Shown piece by piece: positions 1 through 6,640 of a DNA stretch of 15,703 nt. The notes below the pieces were generated by a model that was not told the DNA's origin, searched no databases, and saw nothing but the letters and a program-made list of their open reading frames with translations. A program made the translations under genes and the position numbers. Position 1 is the stretch's first letter; each line of letters opens with the position of its first letter. The DNA is taken from the NCBI GenBank assembly GCA_002368575.1, contig DFEA01000004.1, positions 42,744 through 58,446 of the forward strand, in the 5' to 3' direction. This DNA is from Lachnospiraceae bacterium UBA3814 (GTDB lineage: Bacteria; Bacillota; Clostridia; Lachnospirales; Lachnospiraceae).

Positions 1-135
1 ATCTTCCCCGAGATCGAGTATGATAAGATCGACAAGGTCAGAGGAATGGATGTGATCATAGTAACAACGGCAAGGACAGATGAGGAAGCAAGAGAGCTGC
101 TGACGCAGTTCGGAATGCCTTATACAAAGCAGTAA
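1..135 (+). CDS. rplE: 50S ribosomal protein L5, C-terminal part (5' truncated by window edge)
   Basis: Open in frame 1 from the first base to a TAA at 133-135, giving 44 residues that begin IFPEIEYDKIDKVRGMDV and end FGMPYTKQ. The FPEI(E)YDK..RGMDVxIVTTA stretch followed by a short helix (EEARELL) and a C-terminal FGMPF/Y is the usual end of bacterial L5, which binds 5S rRNA and contacts P-site tRNA in the large subunit. Its position directly upstream of S14 fits the spc operon order. The start and about three quarters of the protein lie outside the window, so nothing can be said of its start or integrity. Confidence 0.95.
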   Translation: MFPEIEYDKIDKVRGMDVIIVTTARTDEEARELLTQFGMPYTKQ

Positions 136-142
136 TCAGGGG

Positions 143-188
143 TTCCCGAGCCTGTCGGAGCCCGGAAAGACCGGGAAGAGCTTGGGAA
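143..188 (+). other. Stem-loop in the rplE-rpsZ spacer
   Basis: TTCCCGAGC (143-151) pairs with GCTTGGGAA (180-188) over nine pairs with one G.U wobble. Inside it CCCGG (161-165) pairs with CCGGG (171-175) around an AAAGA loop. No T-run follows, so it is not an intrinsic terminator. It lies in a 105-nt spacer that is long for this point of the operon. A role as an RNase processing site, transcript-stability element or protein-binding site is inference. Confidence 0.5.
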
Positions 189-240
189 AAGGATATAAAC
201 AGTTTATTTCAGACATAATCTTTGTCAGGAGGAGTGATTC

Positions 241-426
241 ATGGCTAAGACAGCAATGAAAGTAAAGCAGCAGCGCAAACAGAAATTCTCCACAAGAGAA
301 TACAGCCGCTGCAGAATCTGTGGTCGTCCGCACGCATATTTGAGAAAATATGGAATCTGCAGGATCTGCTTCCGTGAGCTTGCGTACAAGGGACAGATTC
401 CGGGTGTAAAAAAAGCGAGCTGGTGA
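241..426 (+). CDS. rpsZ: 30S ribosomal protein S14, zinc-binding short form (type Z)
   Basis: This 61-residue protein has two CxxC pairs (C24, C27, C40, C43) spaced as a zinc ribbon. It is the short C+ form typical of Firmicutes and Actinobacteria; zinc-free S14 is longer, about 90-100 residues. S14 assembles late into the head of the small subunit. The C-terminal IPGVKKASW is the conserved family ending. An AGGAGG at 228-233 lies 7 nt before the ATG. It sits between rplE and rpsH as expected in the spc operon. The intact cysteines imply a zinc-dependent protein; whether a zinc-free paralogue exists elsewhere cannot be seen. Confidence 0.97.
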   Translation: MAKTAMKVKQQRKQKFSTREYSRCRICGRPHAYLRKYGICRICFRELAYKGQIPGVKKASW

Positions 427-462
427 TATAAGGACGAAAAACTTTGTTAGGAGGTTATGATA

Positions 463-864
463 ATGACAACAAGTGATCCTATTGCGGATATGCTGACGAG
501 GATTCGCAACGCAAATACCGCTAAGCATGATACGGTAGATGTTCCTTCATCAAAAATGAAGCTCGCTATAGCAGAGATTCTTTTAAAGGAAGGATACATA
601 AAGAAATACGATGTAATAGATGAAGGCAGCTTCAAGACGATCCACATCGTTTTAAAATACGGTGAGGACAAAAATGAAAAGATCATTTCAGGTCTGAAAA
701 GGATCTCCAAGCCCGGTCTGAGAGTTTATGCCGGCAAGGATGATATTCCGAGGGTTCTGGGCGGTCTCGGGATCGCAATAGTTTCCACCAACATAGGTGT
801 GATAACTGACAGAGAGGCCAGGAAAGCGGGAGTAGGCGGAGAGGTGCTCTGCTTTGTATGGTAG
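463..864 (+). CDS. rpsH: 30S ribosomal protein S8
   Basis: The product has 133 residues starting MTTSDPIADMLTRIRNA, the standard S8 N-terminus, and ending GGEVLCFVW. S8 is a primary 16S rRNA binder in the central domain, and in E. coli it is also the translational repressor of the spc operon. Two ATGs are in frame at 457 and 463. The AGGAGG at 449-454 lies only 2 nt from the first but 8 nt from the second, and family alignments begin at MTTSDP, so 463 is preferred. It is followed by a 113-nt spacer before rplF. Confidence 0.96.
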   Translation: MTTSDPIADMLTRIRNANTAKHDTVDVPSSKMKLAIAEILLKEGYIKKYDVIDEGSFKTIHIVLKYGEDKNEKIISGLKRISKPGLRVYAGKDDIPRVLGGLGIAIVSTNIGVITDREARKAGVGGEVLCFVW

Positions 865-977
865 GGTGTAAGCTGAAATATACGCCAAATATATCAGGTT
901 GATAATAATTACCACTGCAGGCATAAGCTCCCGGAGGTCCTGGGTGGCACAAATAATTCAGAAAGGTAGGTACGGGC
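865..977 (+). other. Structured spacer between rpsH and rplF
   Basis: This 113-nt non-coding spacer has several possible stems: GGTGTA 865-870 with TACGCC 881-886 (one G.U), TATCA 892-896 with TGATA 900-904, and CCAC-tg-CAGG 912-921 with CCTG-g-GTGG 939-947. None is followed by a T-run, so no terminator is called. No promoter with both boxes was found. The function is unknown. In E. coli an S8 regulatory site lies earlier, at rplE, so that role cannot be transferred here. Confidence 0.3.
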
Positions 978-1520
978 ATGTCACGTATAGGAAGGATGCC
1001 AATCGCTGTACCCGCAGGTGTGACTGTGGATATAGCAGAAAATAATAAAGTGACTGTTAAGGGTCCGAAGGGCACTTTGGAAAGGGTTCTGGTACCCGAA
1101 ATGGAAATAAAGATGGACGGGAATGTTATTACCGTAAACCGTCCGAACGATCTTAAGAGGATGAAGTCCCTTCACGGACTGACAAGGACTCTTCTGAACA
1201 ATATGATAATCGGGGTAACAAACGGATATGAGAAGGCACTGGAGATAAACGGTGTAGGCTACAGGGCACAGAAGCAGGGAAAGAAGCTGACACTGTCGCT
1301 CGGCTACTCACATCCGGTGGAAATGGAGGACCCGGAGGGGATCGAGACCGTGGTAGACGGCCAGAACAAGATCACCGTAAAGGGAATAGATAAAGAAAAG
1401 GTCGGACAATACGCTGCCGAGATCAGGGACAAGAGGAGACCTGAGCCTTACAAGGGCAAGGGTATCAAGTATGCTGATGAGACTATCAGGCGTAAGGTCG
1501 GTAAGACCGGTAAGAAATAA
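978..1520 (+). CDS. rplF: 50S ribosomal protein L6
   Basis: This 180-residue protein begins MSRIGRMPIAVPAGV and carries the conserved C-terminal region RRPEPYKGKGIKY...RRKVGKTGKK, near residues 153-180. L6 has two related beta-alpha domains and sits at the base of the L7/L12 stalk near the sarcin-ricin loop. Its length matches the bacterial family (about 176-180). The ribosome-binding site is weak (AAGGTAGG around 963-970), unlike the strong sites of its neighbours. It is followed 19 nt later by rplR. Confidence 0.97.
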   Translation: MSRIGRMPIAVPAGVTVDIAENNKVTVKGPKGTLERVLVPEMEIKMDGNVITVNRPNDLKRMKSLHGLTRTLLNNMIIGVTNGYEKALEINGVGYRAQKQGKKLTLSLGYSHPVEMEDPEGIETVVDGQNKITVKGIDKEKVGQYAAEIRDKRRPEPYKGKGIKYADETIRRKVGKTGKK

Positions 1521-1539
1521 GGAAAGGAGCGTGTGAAGA

Positions 1540-1908
1540 ATGGTTAGTAAAAAATCAAGGTCAGATGTAAGACGTAAAAAGCACATGAGAATACGAAACC
1601 GTTTATGCGGAACCTCAACCAGACCGCGTCTTTCCGTTTTCAGAAGCAACAATCATATGTATGCTCAGATCATTGATGATACGGTTGGAAATACACTGGT
1701 TTCAGCATCGACTCTTGAAAAGGATGTCAGGTCGGAGCTTGAGAAGACGAACAATGTTGAGGCTGCGGGGTACCTTGGAAAGGTCATAGCGAAAAAGGCT
1801 CTGGATAAGGGGATCGAAGAGGTGGTTTTTGACAGAGGCGGCTTTTTATATCATGGAAAGATCAAGGCTTTGGCTGATGCAGCAAGAGAAGCCGGTCTGA
1901 AATTTTAG
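1540..1908 (+). CDS. rplR: 50S ribosomal protein L18
   Basis: This 122-residue protein has a basic N-terminal tail (KKSRSDVRRKKHMRIR), the RLSVFRSNNHMYAQIIDD strand region and the diagnostic FDRGGFLYHGKIKALADAAREAGL at the C-terminus. L18 binds 5S rRNA together with L5 and attaches it to the central protuberance. AAGGAG at 1524-1529 precedes the ATG by about 10 nt. The gene stops 14 nt before rpsE, consistent with tight co-transcription. Confidence 0.97.
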   Translation: MVSKKSRSDVRRKKHMRIRNRLCGTSTRPRLSVFRSNNHMYAQIIDDTVGNTLVSASTLEKDVRSELEKTNNVEAAGYLGKVIAKKALDKGIEEVVFDRGGFLYHGKIKALADAAREAGLKF

Positions 1909-1922
1909 GAGGGAAAGGGAAC

Positions 1923-2432
1923 ATGAAACGTACCATCATAGATACGAGCAGCCTGGAGCTTGAAGAAAAGGTTGTCGCGATCAAAAGAGTAACAAAGGTT
2001 GTTAAGGGCGGACGTAACATGCGCTTTTCGGCTCTGGTAGTAGTCGGCGACGGAAACGGCCATGTCGGCGCGGGCCTTGGAAAGGCGGCCGAGATTCCCG
2101 AGGCAATACGCAAGGGCAAGGAGGACGCCATGAAAAAGCTTGTGACCGTTGCCCTTGATGAGAACAGCAGTATCACACATGACTTTACCGGAAAGTTCGG
2201 AGGAGCATCGGTGCTTTTAAAGAGATCTCCCGAAGGTACAGGCGTTATAGCCGGCGGTCCGGCCCGTTCGGTATGCGAGCTCGCGGGAATAAAGAATATC
2301 CGTACAAAATCGCTCGGCTCGAACAATAAGCAGAATGTAGTGCTGGCGACGATAGAAGCGCTCAGCCAGTTAAAGACACCTGAAGAGGTAGCACGTCTTC
2401 GCGGTAAGTCTGTAGAGAATATCAGGGCTTAA
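1923..2432 (+). CDS. rpsE: 30S ribosomal protein S5
   Basis: This 169-residue protein contains the S5 double-stranded-RNA-binding domain, with GGRNMRFSALVVVGDGNGHVG near residues 30-50, and the C-terminal S5 domain with GTGVIAGGPARSVCELAGI near residues 102-120. S5 lies at the mRNA entry side of the small subunit and affects decoding fidelity. AGGAGGGAAAGGG just before the ATG supplies a strong ribosome-binding site. The stop codon is part of the rpmD ribosome-binding site (see rpmD), which suggests translational coupling. Confidence 0.97.
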   Translation: MKRTIIDTSSLELEEKVVAIKRVTKVVKGGRNMRFSALVVVGDGNGHVGAGLGKAAEIPEAIRKGKEDAMKKLVTVALDENSSITHDFTGKFGGASVLLKRSPEGTGVIAGGPARSVCELAGIKNIRTKSLGSNNKQNVVLATIEALSQLKTPEEVARLRGKSVENIRA

Positions 2433-2445
2433 GGGGGTGCGGGAA

Positions 2446-2631
2446 ATGGCTGAAAAGAAGATAAAAGTAACCTTGGTAAAATCTACCATCGGGGCCATTC
2501 CGAAGCATAAGGCAACGGTTGCGGCGCTGGGTCTTAAAAAGCTTGGCAGGAGCAATGAGCTTCCGGATAATGCGGCAACACGCGGAATGATCAGACAGGT
2601 ATGTCACCTTGTAAAGGTAGAGGAGCTGTAA
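2446..2631 (+). CDS. rpmD: 50S ribosomal protein L30
   Basis: The product is 61 residues, MAEKKIKVTLVKSTIGAIPKH..., with the L30 signature of a KVTLVKS strand, the K(H/N)KATVAALGLKK(L) helix and an N-terminal-to-end Q-V-x-H-L-V-K-V-E ending. The reading frame extends upstream to a GTG at 2437, but that triplet lies inside the ribosome-binding site. TAAGGGGGTG (2430-2439) combines the rpsE stop codon with a near-complete anti-Shine-Dalgarno complement, placed 6 nt before the ATG at 2446. That start also gives the family N-terminus. Confidence 0.95.
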   Translation: MAEKKIKVTLVKSTIGAIPKHKATVAALGLKKLGRSNELPDNAATRGMIRQVCHLVKVEEL

Positions 2632-2692
2632 CAGTACAGGATCGCAGAAATAGGATTATCTGCAGGATTATTGCTTAGAAAGGGGTATCACA

Positions 2693-3133
2693 ATGGAATT
2701 ATCAAATTTAAGTCCCGCAAGGGGTTCCAAACATAGTGATAATTTTAGACGTGGTCGTGGACACGGTTCAGGCAACGGAAAGACCGCCGGCAAGGGACAT
2801 AAGGGTCAGAAGGCCCGTTCCGGTGCGCCGAGGATCGGCTTTGAAGGCGGACAGATGCCGTTATACAGAAGAATCCCCAAACGCGGATTCAAAAACAGAA
2901 ACACAAAGGAGATCGTAGCTATCAATATCTCGGCACTTGAGGCATTTGATGACGGCTCTACGGTAAGTATAGATACTCTTATCGGGAACGGGATCATTAA
3001 GAACCCCCGTGACGGAGTGAAAATACTCGGTAATGGAAAACTGACAAAGAAGCTAACGGTTCAGGCAAATGCGTTCAGCGCATCTGCCAGGGAAAGTATT
3101 GAGGCCCTGGGCGGAAAAGCAGAGGTGATCTAA
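2693..3133 (+). CDS. rplO: 50S ribosomal protein L15
   Basis: This 146-residue protein has the extended Gly/Lys/Arg-rich N-terminus of L15 (GRGHGSGNGKTAGKGHKGQK, about residues 22-41), the FEGGQMPLYRRIPKRGF motif and a compact C-terminal domain ending EALGGKAEVI. L15 is an early assembly protein that threads into domain II of 23S rRNA. Its stop overlaps the secY start by one base (TAATG at 3131-3135), so the two are translationally coupled, as is usual in the spc operon. Confidence 0.97.
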   Translation: MELSNLSPARGSKHSDNFRRGRGHGSGNGKTAGKGHKGQKARSGAPRIGFEGGQMPLYRRIPKRGFKNRNTKEIVAINISALEAFDDGSTVSIDTLIGNGIIKNPRDGVKILGNGKLTKKLTVQANAFSASARESIEALGGKAEVI

Positions 3134-4446
3134 TGTTTAAGACATTCCAGAATGCGTGGAAGATCAAAGAAATCCGGGTAAAGCTGATATTCACGTTTCT
3201 TATGCTTGTCGTAATAAGATTCGGTACCCAGCTTCCGGTTCCCGGTGTTGACAGGACCTATTTTTCGAACTGGTTTGCCGAGCAGCTTGGAGATTCCTTT
3301 AATTTCCTTGATGCCTTTACAGGCGGATCGTTCCTGAATATGTCGGTATTTGCGCTTAATATAACACCGTATATTACAAGCTCGATCATCATGCAGCTTT
3401 TGACGATAGCCATCCCGAAGCTCGAGGAAATGCAGAAGGAGGGCGAGGACGGACGTAAGATGATCGCTTCCATAACAAGATATGTTACGGTCGGTCTGTC
3501 CCTTGTGGAATCCACCGCTATGGCGGTAGGCTTCGGAAGGCAGGGACTTCTGGAGGATTATAATGCGTTAAATGTTATTACCGTTATCGCGGCTCTTACA
3601 TGCGGCTCAGCCTTACTTATGTGGATAGGCGAACAGATAACGGAGAATGGTGTTGGAAACGGTATTTCCATAGTCCTTACTATCAATATCATTTCCAGGA
3701 TACCTCAGGATTTTGCTTCGCTGTATGATCAGTTCATGAAGGGCAAATCCTTTGCAACGGCTGTTCTTGCGGCCATTATCATAATAGCTGTGGTGCTGGG
3801 AACCGTTATCCTTACCGTTATCCTTAATGATGCGGAGAGAAGGATACCTGTTCAGTACGCGAAAAAGATCCAGGGAAGAAAAACTGTGGGCGGACAGTCC
3901 TCCCACATTCCCTTAAAGGTCAATACAGGCGGAGTCATTCCGATAATCTTTGCTTCGAGCCTTATGCAGCTTCCGGTGGTGATCTCATCCTTTACCGGAA
4001 ACAGGGGGCCGTTATGGTGGCAGAGGATACTTAACGCCTTAAGCTCCGGAAACTGGTTTAAGGCGGCGAATCCGGGATATACCATAGGAGCGCTTATCTA
4101 TATTGTGCTTGTGGTGTTCTTCGCCTATTTCTATACCTCAATAACCTTCAATCCTCTGGAGGTTGCAAACAACATGAAGAAGCAGGGAGGCTTCATCCCG
4201 GGTATAAGGCCCGGAAAGCCGACCAGTGAGTATCTTACAAGGATACTTAACTATATAGTTTTCATCGGCGCGGTAGGGCTTCTTATAGTTGCTCTTATCC
4301 CCATAATCTGCAACGGTCTCTTCAATGCCAGTGTTTCCTTCGGCGGTACCTCGCTGATAATCATTGTCAGTGTAATACTTGAGACCATCAAGCAGATCGA
4401 ATCACAGATGCTTGTAAGGAATTATAAAGGCTTTTTAAATGACTGA
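3133..4446 (+). CDS. secY: Protein translocase subunit SecY
   Basis: This 437-residue polytopic membrane protein forms the SecYEG channel for Sec-dependent export and membrane insertion. The N-terminus KIKEIRVKLIFTFLMLVVIRFG leads into the first membrane segment, and further hydrophobic segments bring the total to about ten. Recognisable SecY features are TPYITSSIIMQLL near residues 78-90, the ILNDAERRIPVQYAKK loop near 228-245, and the cytosolic C5 loop NPLEVANNMKKQGGFIPGIRPG near 341-362. The C-terminus SQMLVRNYKGFL is the usual ending. It starts within the rplO stop codon and is followed by a structured 129-nt spacer. Confidence 0.98.
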   Translation: MFKTFQNAWKIKEIRVKLIFTFLMLVVIRFGTQLPVPGVDRTYFSNWFAEQLGDSFNFLDAFTGGSFLNMSVFALNITPYITSSIIMQLLTIAIPKLEEMQKEGEDGRKMIASITRYVTVGLSLVESTAMAVGFGRQGLLEDYNALNVITVIAALTCGSALLMWIGEQITENGVGNGISIVLTINIISRIPQDFASLYDQFMKGKSFATAVLAAIIIIAVVLGTVILTVILNDAERRIPVQYAKKIQGRKTVGGQSSHIPLKVNTGGVIPIIFASSLMQLPVVISSFTGNRGPLWWQRILNALSSGNWFKAANPGYTIGALIYIVLVVFFAYFYTSITFNPLEVANNMKKQGGFIPGIRPGKPTSEYLTRILNYIVFIGAVGLLIVALIPIICNGLFNASVSFGGTSLIIIVSVILETIKQIESQMLVRNYKGFLND

Positions 4447-4481
4447 TCTTTAACGGAACGGTTCCGGCGGTCATTGTTATC

Positions 4482-4516
4482 TGCCTGAGGGCCGGCACAG
4501 TCCGGTCCTTCAGGCA
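4482..4516 (+). other. Stem-loop 1 in the secY-adk spacer
   Basis: TGCCTGAGGGCCGG (4482-4495) folds back on CCGGTCCTTCAGGCA (4502-4516), with one G.U pair and one bulged T, around a CACAGT loop. The stem is long and GC-rich, but the downstream bases are ATAAGCGG, with no T-run, so it does not meet the pattern of an intrinsic terminator. It could mark the 3' boundary of a processed rplE-secY transcript. Confidence 0.55.
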
Positions 4517-4527
4517 TAAGCGGAAAT

Positions 4528-4554
4528 GATCCGATCCCAAAAGCGGATCGGATC
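4528..4554 (+). repeat. Stem-loop 2 in the secY-adk spacer (CGATCC-N7-GGATCG family, copy 1)
   Basis: GATCCGATCC (4528-4537) and GGATCGGATC (4545-4554) form a perfect 10-bp stem around a CAAAAGC loop. It ends 21 nt before the adk ATG and is not followed by T residues. The core CGATCC, the 7-nt loop with AAAG at loop positions 3-6, and GGATCG recur at 6269-6287 at the end of the KOW gene. The fold is seen directly. Regulation of adk or adk-map is inference. Confidence 0.5.
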
Positions 4555-4575
4555 GAAAAGCAGGAAGGATTTACT

Positions 4576-5220
4576 ATGAAGATAATCATGCTGGGTGCTC
4601 CCGGTGCCGGAAAGGGCACGCAGGCTAAAAAGATCGCGGATCAGTATCAGATCCCTCATATCTCGACCGGAGATATTTTCAGAGCAAATATAAGAGAAAA
4701 AACTCCGTTAGGGATGGAAGCCAAAAGCTACATGGATAAGGGAGAGCTGGTACCGGATGAGCTTACGGTGAAGATACTGCTTGACAGAGTAAGCAATGAA
4801 GACTGTAAAAACGGATATGTTCTCGACGGCTATCCAAGGACCATTCCTCAGGCAGAGGTGCTTGACAGGGCAGTGGGTGAGCTTAATGAGAGGATAGATT
4901 TTGCGGTAAACGTTGATGTGCCGGACGAGAATATCATTAAGAGAATGAGCGGAAGAAGGGCCTGTACGAAGTGCGGGGATACCTACCATATCGAGTACAT
5001 GCCGCCTAAGAAGGAGAATGTCTGCGATAAATGCGGCAGTCCGCTTATAATAAGGGATGACGACAAGCCGGAAACGGTTAAGAACAGGCTTTCGGTCTAT
5101 CATGAACAGACCGCGCCTCTTATAGATTATTATGAAAAGAAGGGTATTCTTAAGACTGTTGACGGGACAAAGGACGTTAATGAGGTATTTGCGGATATTA
5201 AGAATATCCTGGAGAGTTAG
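4576..5220 (+). CDS. adk: Adenylate kinase (zinc-containing lid)
   Basis: This 214-residue adenylate kinase (ATP + AMP = 2 ADP) is cytosolic. The P-loop GAPGAGKGT is at residues 7-15, the AMP-binding region (STGDIFRAN) near 30-38, and the DGYPRT motif near 84-89. The lid carries a four-cysteine zinc site (C130, C133, C150, C153), as in Gram-positive long-form enzymes. The length is typical. A GGAAGG-type site at about 4563-4567 precedes the ATG. Placement between secY and map is the standard Firmicute arrangement. It ends 2 nt before the map start, indicating co-transcription with map. Confidence 0.98.
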   Translation: MKIIMLGAPGAGKGTQAKKIADQYQIPHISTGDIFRANIREKTPLGMEAKSYMDKGELVPDELTVKILLDRVSNEDCKNGYVLDGYPRTIPQAEVLDRAVGELNERIDFAVNVDVPDENIIKRMSGRRACTKCGDTYHIEYMPPKKENVCDKCGSPLIIRDDDKPETVKNRLSVYHEQTAPLIDYYEKKGILKTVDGTKDVNEVFADIKNILES

Positions 5221-5222
5221 AT

Positions 5223-5984
5223 ATGGCGGTATCTATCAAATCCGGACGTGAGATCGAGCTTATGAGGGAGTCCTGCAAAAGACTCGAATATGTTCACAAT
5301 AAGCTTGGAGAGATAATAAAGCCGGGTATTTCGACCTACGAGATAAACAGGATAGGAGACAGGCTCATAAGAGAGCAGGAAGGGATCCCGAACTTCCTTA
5401 ATTATGAAGGTTATCCCGCTTCTATCTGTGTTTCGGTCAATGATGAGGTAGTACATGGGATCCCCAAAAAGGAAAGGCTTCTTGAGGAAGGGGATATAGT
5501 CAGTCTGGATGCGGGACTGATATATAAGGGATATCATTCGGATGCCGCAAGGACCTATACGGTCGGAAGGGTCTCCCCCGAGGTGGGGCAGCTTGTGGAG
5601 ATCACAAGGCAGAGCTTCTTTGAAGGAATAAAGTATGCTCGGGAAGGATGCCACCTTTATGATATCTCGAATGCCATTGCCGATTTCATAGAAGGCTATG
5701 GATACGGCATCGTGGAGGATCTCGTGGGCCATGGTATAGGAACAAAGCTTCATGAGGATCCCCAGATACCCAATTTCAGGCAGAAAAAAAAGGGGATAAT
5801 GCTTAAGGCGGGAATGACACTAGCCATAGAGCCGATGATAAACCTGGGAACTGCCGCAGTCGAATGGCTTGAGGACGACTGGACGGTCGTGACCGAGGAC
5901 GGTCTTCCGAGTGCGCATTACGAAAATACGATACTTATCACAAAAGGAGACCCGGAGATACTTACTCTGGGAAACTGGGACTGA
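5223..5984 (+). CDS. map: Methionine aminopeptidase, type I
   Basis: This 253-residue enzyme removes the initiator methionine from nascent proteins. All five metal ligands of the pita-bread fold are present: D96 (SLDAG), D107 (YHSDAART), H170 (GHGIG), E203 (IEP) and E234 (HYEN). The substrate-contacting H78 (VVHGIP) and H177 are also there. These match the E. coli D97/D108/H171/E204/E235 spacing. The protein has no N-terminal zinc-finger extension. GGAG at 5211-5214, inside the end of adk, is its ribosome-binding site, so it is likely coupled to adk. Confidence 0.98.
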   Translation: MAVSIKSGREIELMRESCKRLEYVHNKLGEIIKPGISTYEINRIGDRLIREQEGIPNFLNYEGYPASICVSVNDEVVHGIPKKERLLEEGDIVSLDAGLIYKGYHSDAARTYTVGRVSPEVGQLVEITRQSFFEGIKYAREGCHLYDISNAIADFIEGYGYGIVEDLVGHGIGTKLHEDPQIPNFRQKKKGIMLKAGMTLAIEPMINLGTAAVEWLEDDWTVVTEDGLPSAHYENTILITKGDPEILTLGNWD

Positions 5985-5997
5985 CGGATGACAGTAT

Positions 5998-6303
5998 ATG
6001 AAGGGTGAATTTGCCGGATCTGTTTCTGGTCATGACAAGGGCAGAATATATGTGATCATCGAAGAGCATGAGGACAGCGTGATGCTTTGTGACGGAAAGC
6101 ACAGAACGCTTGACAGGCTTAAGAAGAAAAACAGAAAGCATGTACAGATCGTTAAAAGGCATATATTTAACGAAGTTATAATAGAGAAGCTCTCCGGTGG
6201 CGAAGAAGTTACCGATGAAGAGATAAAAAGAGCTATCAGGCTGTATTGCCGGGAGAGAGGAAATGATTCGATCCTTAAAGGGGATCGAACCGGTTCTAAC
6301 TGA
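5998..6303 (+). CDS. KOW-domain RNA-binding protein (L14e/L27e-like), map-infA linked
   Basis: This 101-residue protein has an N-terminal KOW-type SH3 barrel: GSVSGHDKGRIYVIIEEHEDSVMLCDG, about residues 7-33, continuing through RTLDRLKKKNRKHVQIVKR to residue 54. The family resembles archaeal/eukaryotic L14e-L27e domains and is found between map and infA in many Firmicutes; its exact role is not established. A helix (VTDEEIKRAIRLY, 71-83) follows, as in relatives. Residues 84-101 look like a non-conserved tail whose codons overlap palindromes at 6267-6313, so the tail may be constrained by RNA structure more than by protein function. The ribosome-binding site is weak, and the start is the first usable ATG 13 nt after map. 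Confidence 0.8.
   Translation: MKGEFAGSVSGHDKGRIYVIIEEHEDSVMLCDGKHRTLDRLKKKNRKHVQIVKRHIFNEVIIEKLSGGEEVTDEEIKRAIRLYCRERGNDSILKGDRTGSN
6267..6289 (+). repeat. Stem-loop at the 3' end of the KOW gene (CGATCC-N7-GGATCG family, copy 2)
   Basis: TTCGATCC (6267-6274) and GGATCGAA (6282-6289) form a perfect 8-bp stem around a 7-nt loop TTAAAGG. The core and the loop AAAG are shared with the stem before adk. Two perfect 10-nt palindromes follow closely: GAACCGGTTC at 6287-6296 and GGTTCGAACC at 6304-6313. These could form alternative pairings with each other. All of this sits inside the last codons of the KOW gene and the start of the infA leader. Confidence 0.5.
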
Positions 6304-6313
6304 GGTTCGAACC

Positions 6314-6346
6314 TAAGCGCACGGTTTGCGGGCAGATCGGCGCAGA
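6314..6346 (+). repeat. Conserved hairpin element, copy 1 (infA leader)
   Basis: GCGC 6317-6320 pairs with GCGC 6340-6343. A6321 is bulged, and CGGTTTG 6322-6328 pairs with CAGATCG 6333-6339 (two G.U wobbles) around a CGGG loop. The flanks TAA and AGA are also shared with copy 2 at 7223-7255. The two copies agree at 27 of 33 positions, and all differences keep the pairing or lie in the loop. The hairpin ends 6 nt before the infA ribosome-binding site (GGAGG 6350-6354), so it could affect infA translation. That role is inference. Confidence 0.7.
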
Positions 6347-6359
6347 TTTGGAGGACAAA

Positions 6360-6578
6360 ATGTCAAAGGCTGATGTAATCGAGATCGAGGGAACTGTTAC
6401 AGAGAAGCTTCCGAATGCAATGTTCCGTGTTAAGCTTGAAAATGACCATGAAGTGCTGGCTCATATCAGCGGGAAGCTTCGGATGAATTTTATCCGTATA
6501 CTGCCGGGGGATAAGGTCACTCTGGAAATGTCCCCGTATGATCTTTCCAAGGGAAGGATAATCTGGCGTGACAAGTAA
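6360..6578 (+). CDS. infA: Translation initiation factor IF-1
   Basis: The product is 72 residues, MSKADVIEIEGTVTEKLPNAMFRVKLENDHEV..., a single OB fold ending SPYDLSKGRIIWRDK. IF-1 binds the A site of the 30S subunit during initiation. The length is the family norm. The ATG at 6360 is chosen because GGAGG at 6350-6354 lies 5 nt upstream and relatives begin MSK(A/D)D; an upstream in-frame TTG at 6348 lies inside that ribosome-binding site. The hairpin at 6317-6343 immediately precedes the site. Confidence 0.97.
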   Translation: MSKADVIEIEGTVTEKLPNAMFRVKLENDHEVLAHISGKLRMNFIRILPGDKVTLEMSPYDLSKGRIIWRDK

Positions 6579-6640
6579 ATGCGCGGCGGAGGCTTCAATA
6601 AAAAAACGGCATGATCATATGGTATACATAATAAAAAAAC

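Noticed and set aside
457..462. First in-frame ATG of rpsH
   Set aside because: It is only 2 nt from AGGAGG; the ATG at 463 is spaced correctly and gives the standard MTTSDP start.
136..528. 130-codon minus-strand frame over rpsZ
   Set aside because: It is antisense to a conserved ribosomal gene, with no domain or ribosome-binding signal. The same reasoning applies to the other minus-strand frames over secY, adk, map and the ecf genes.
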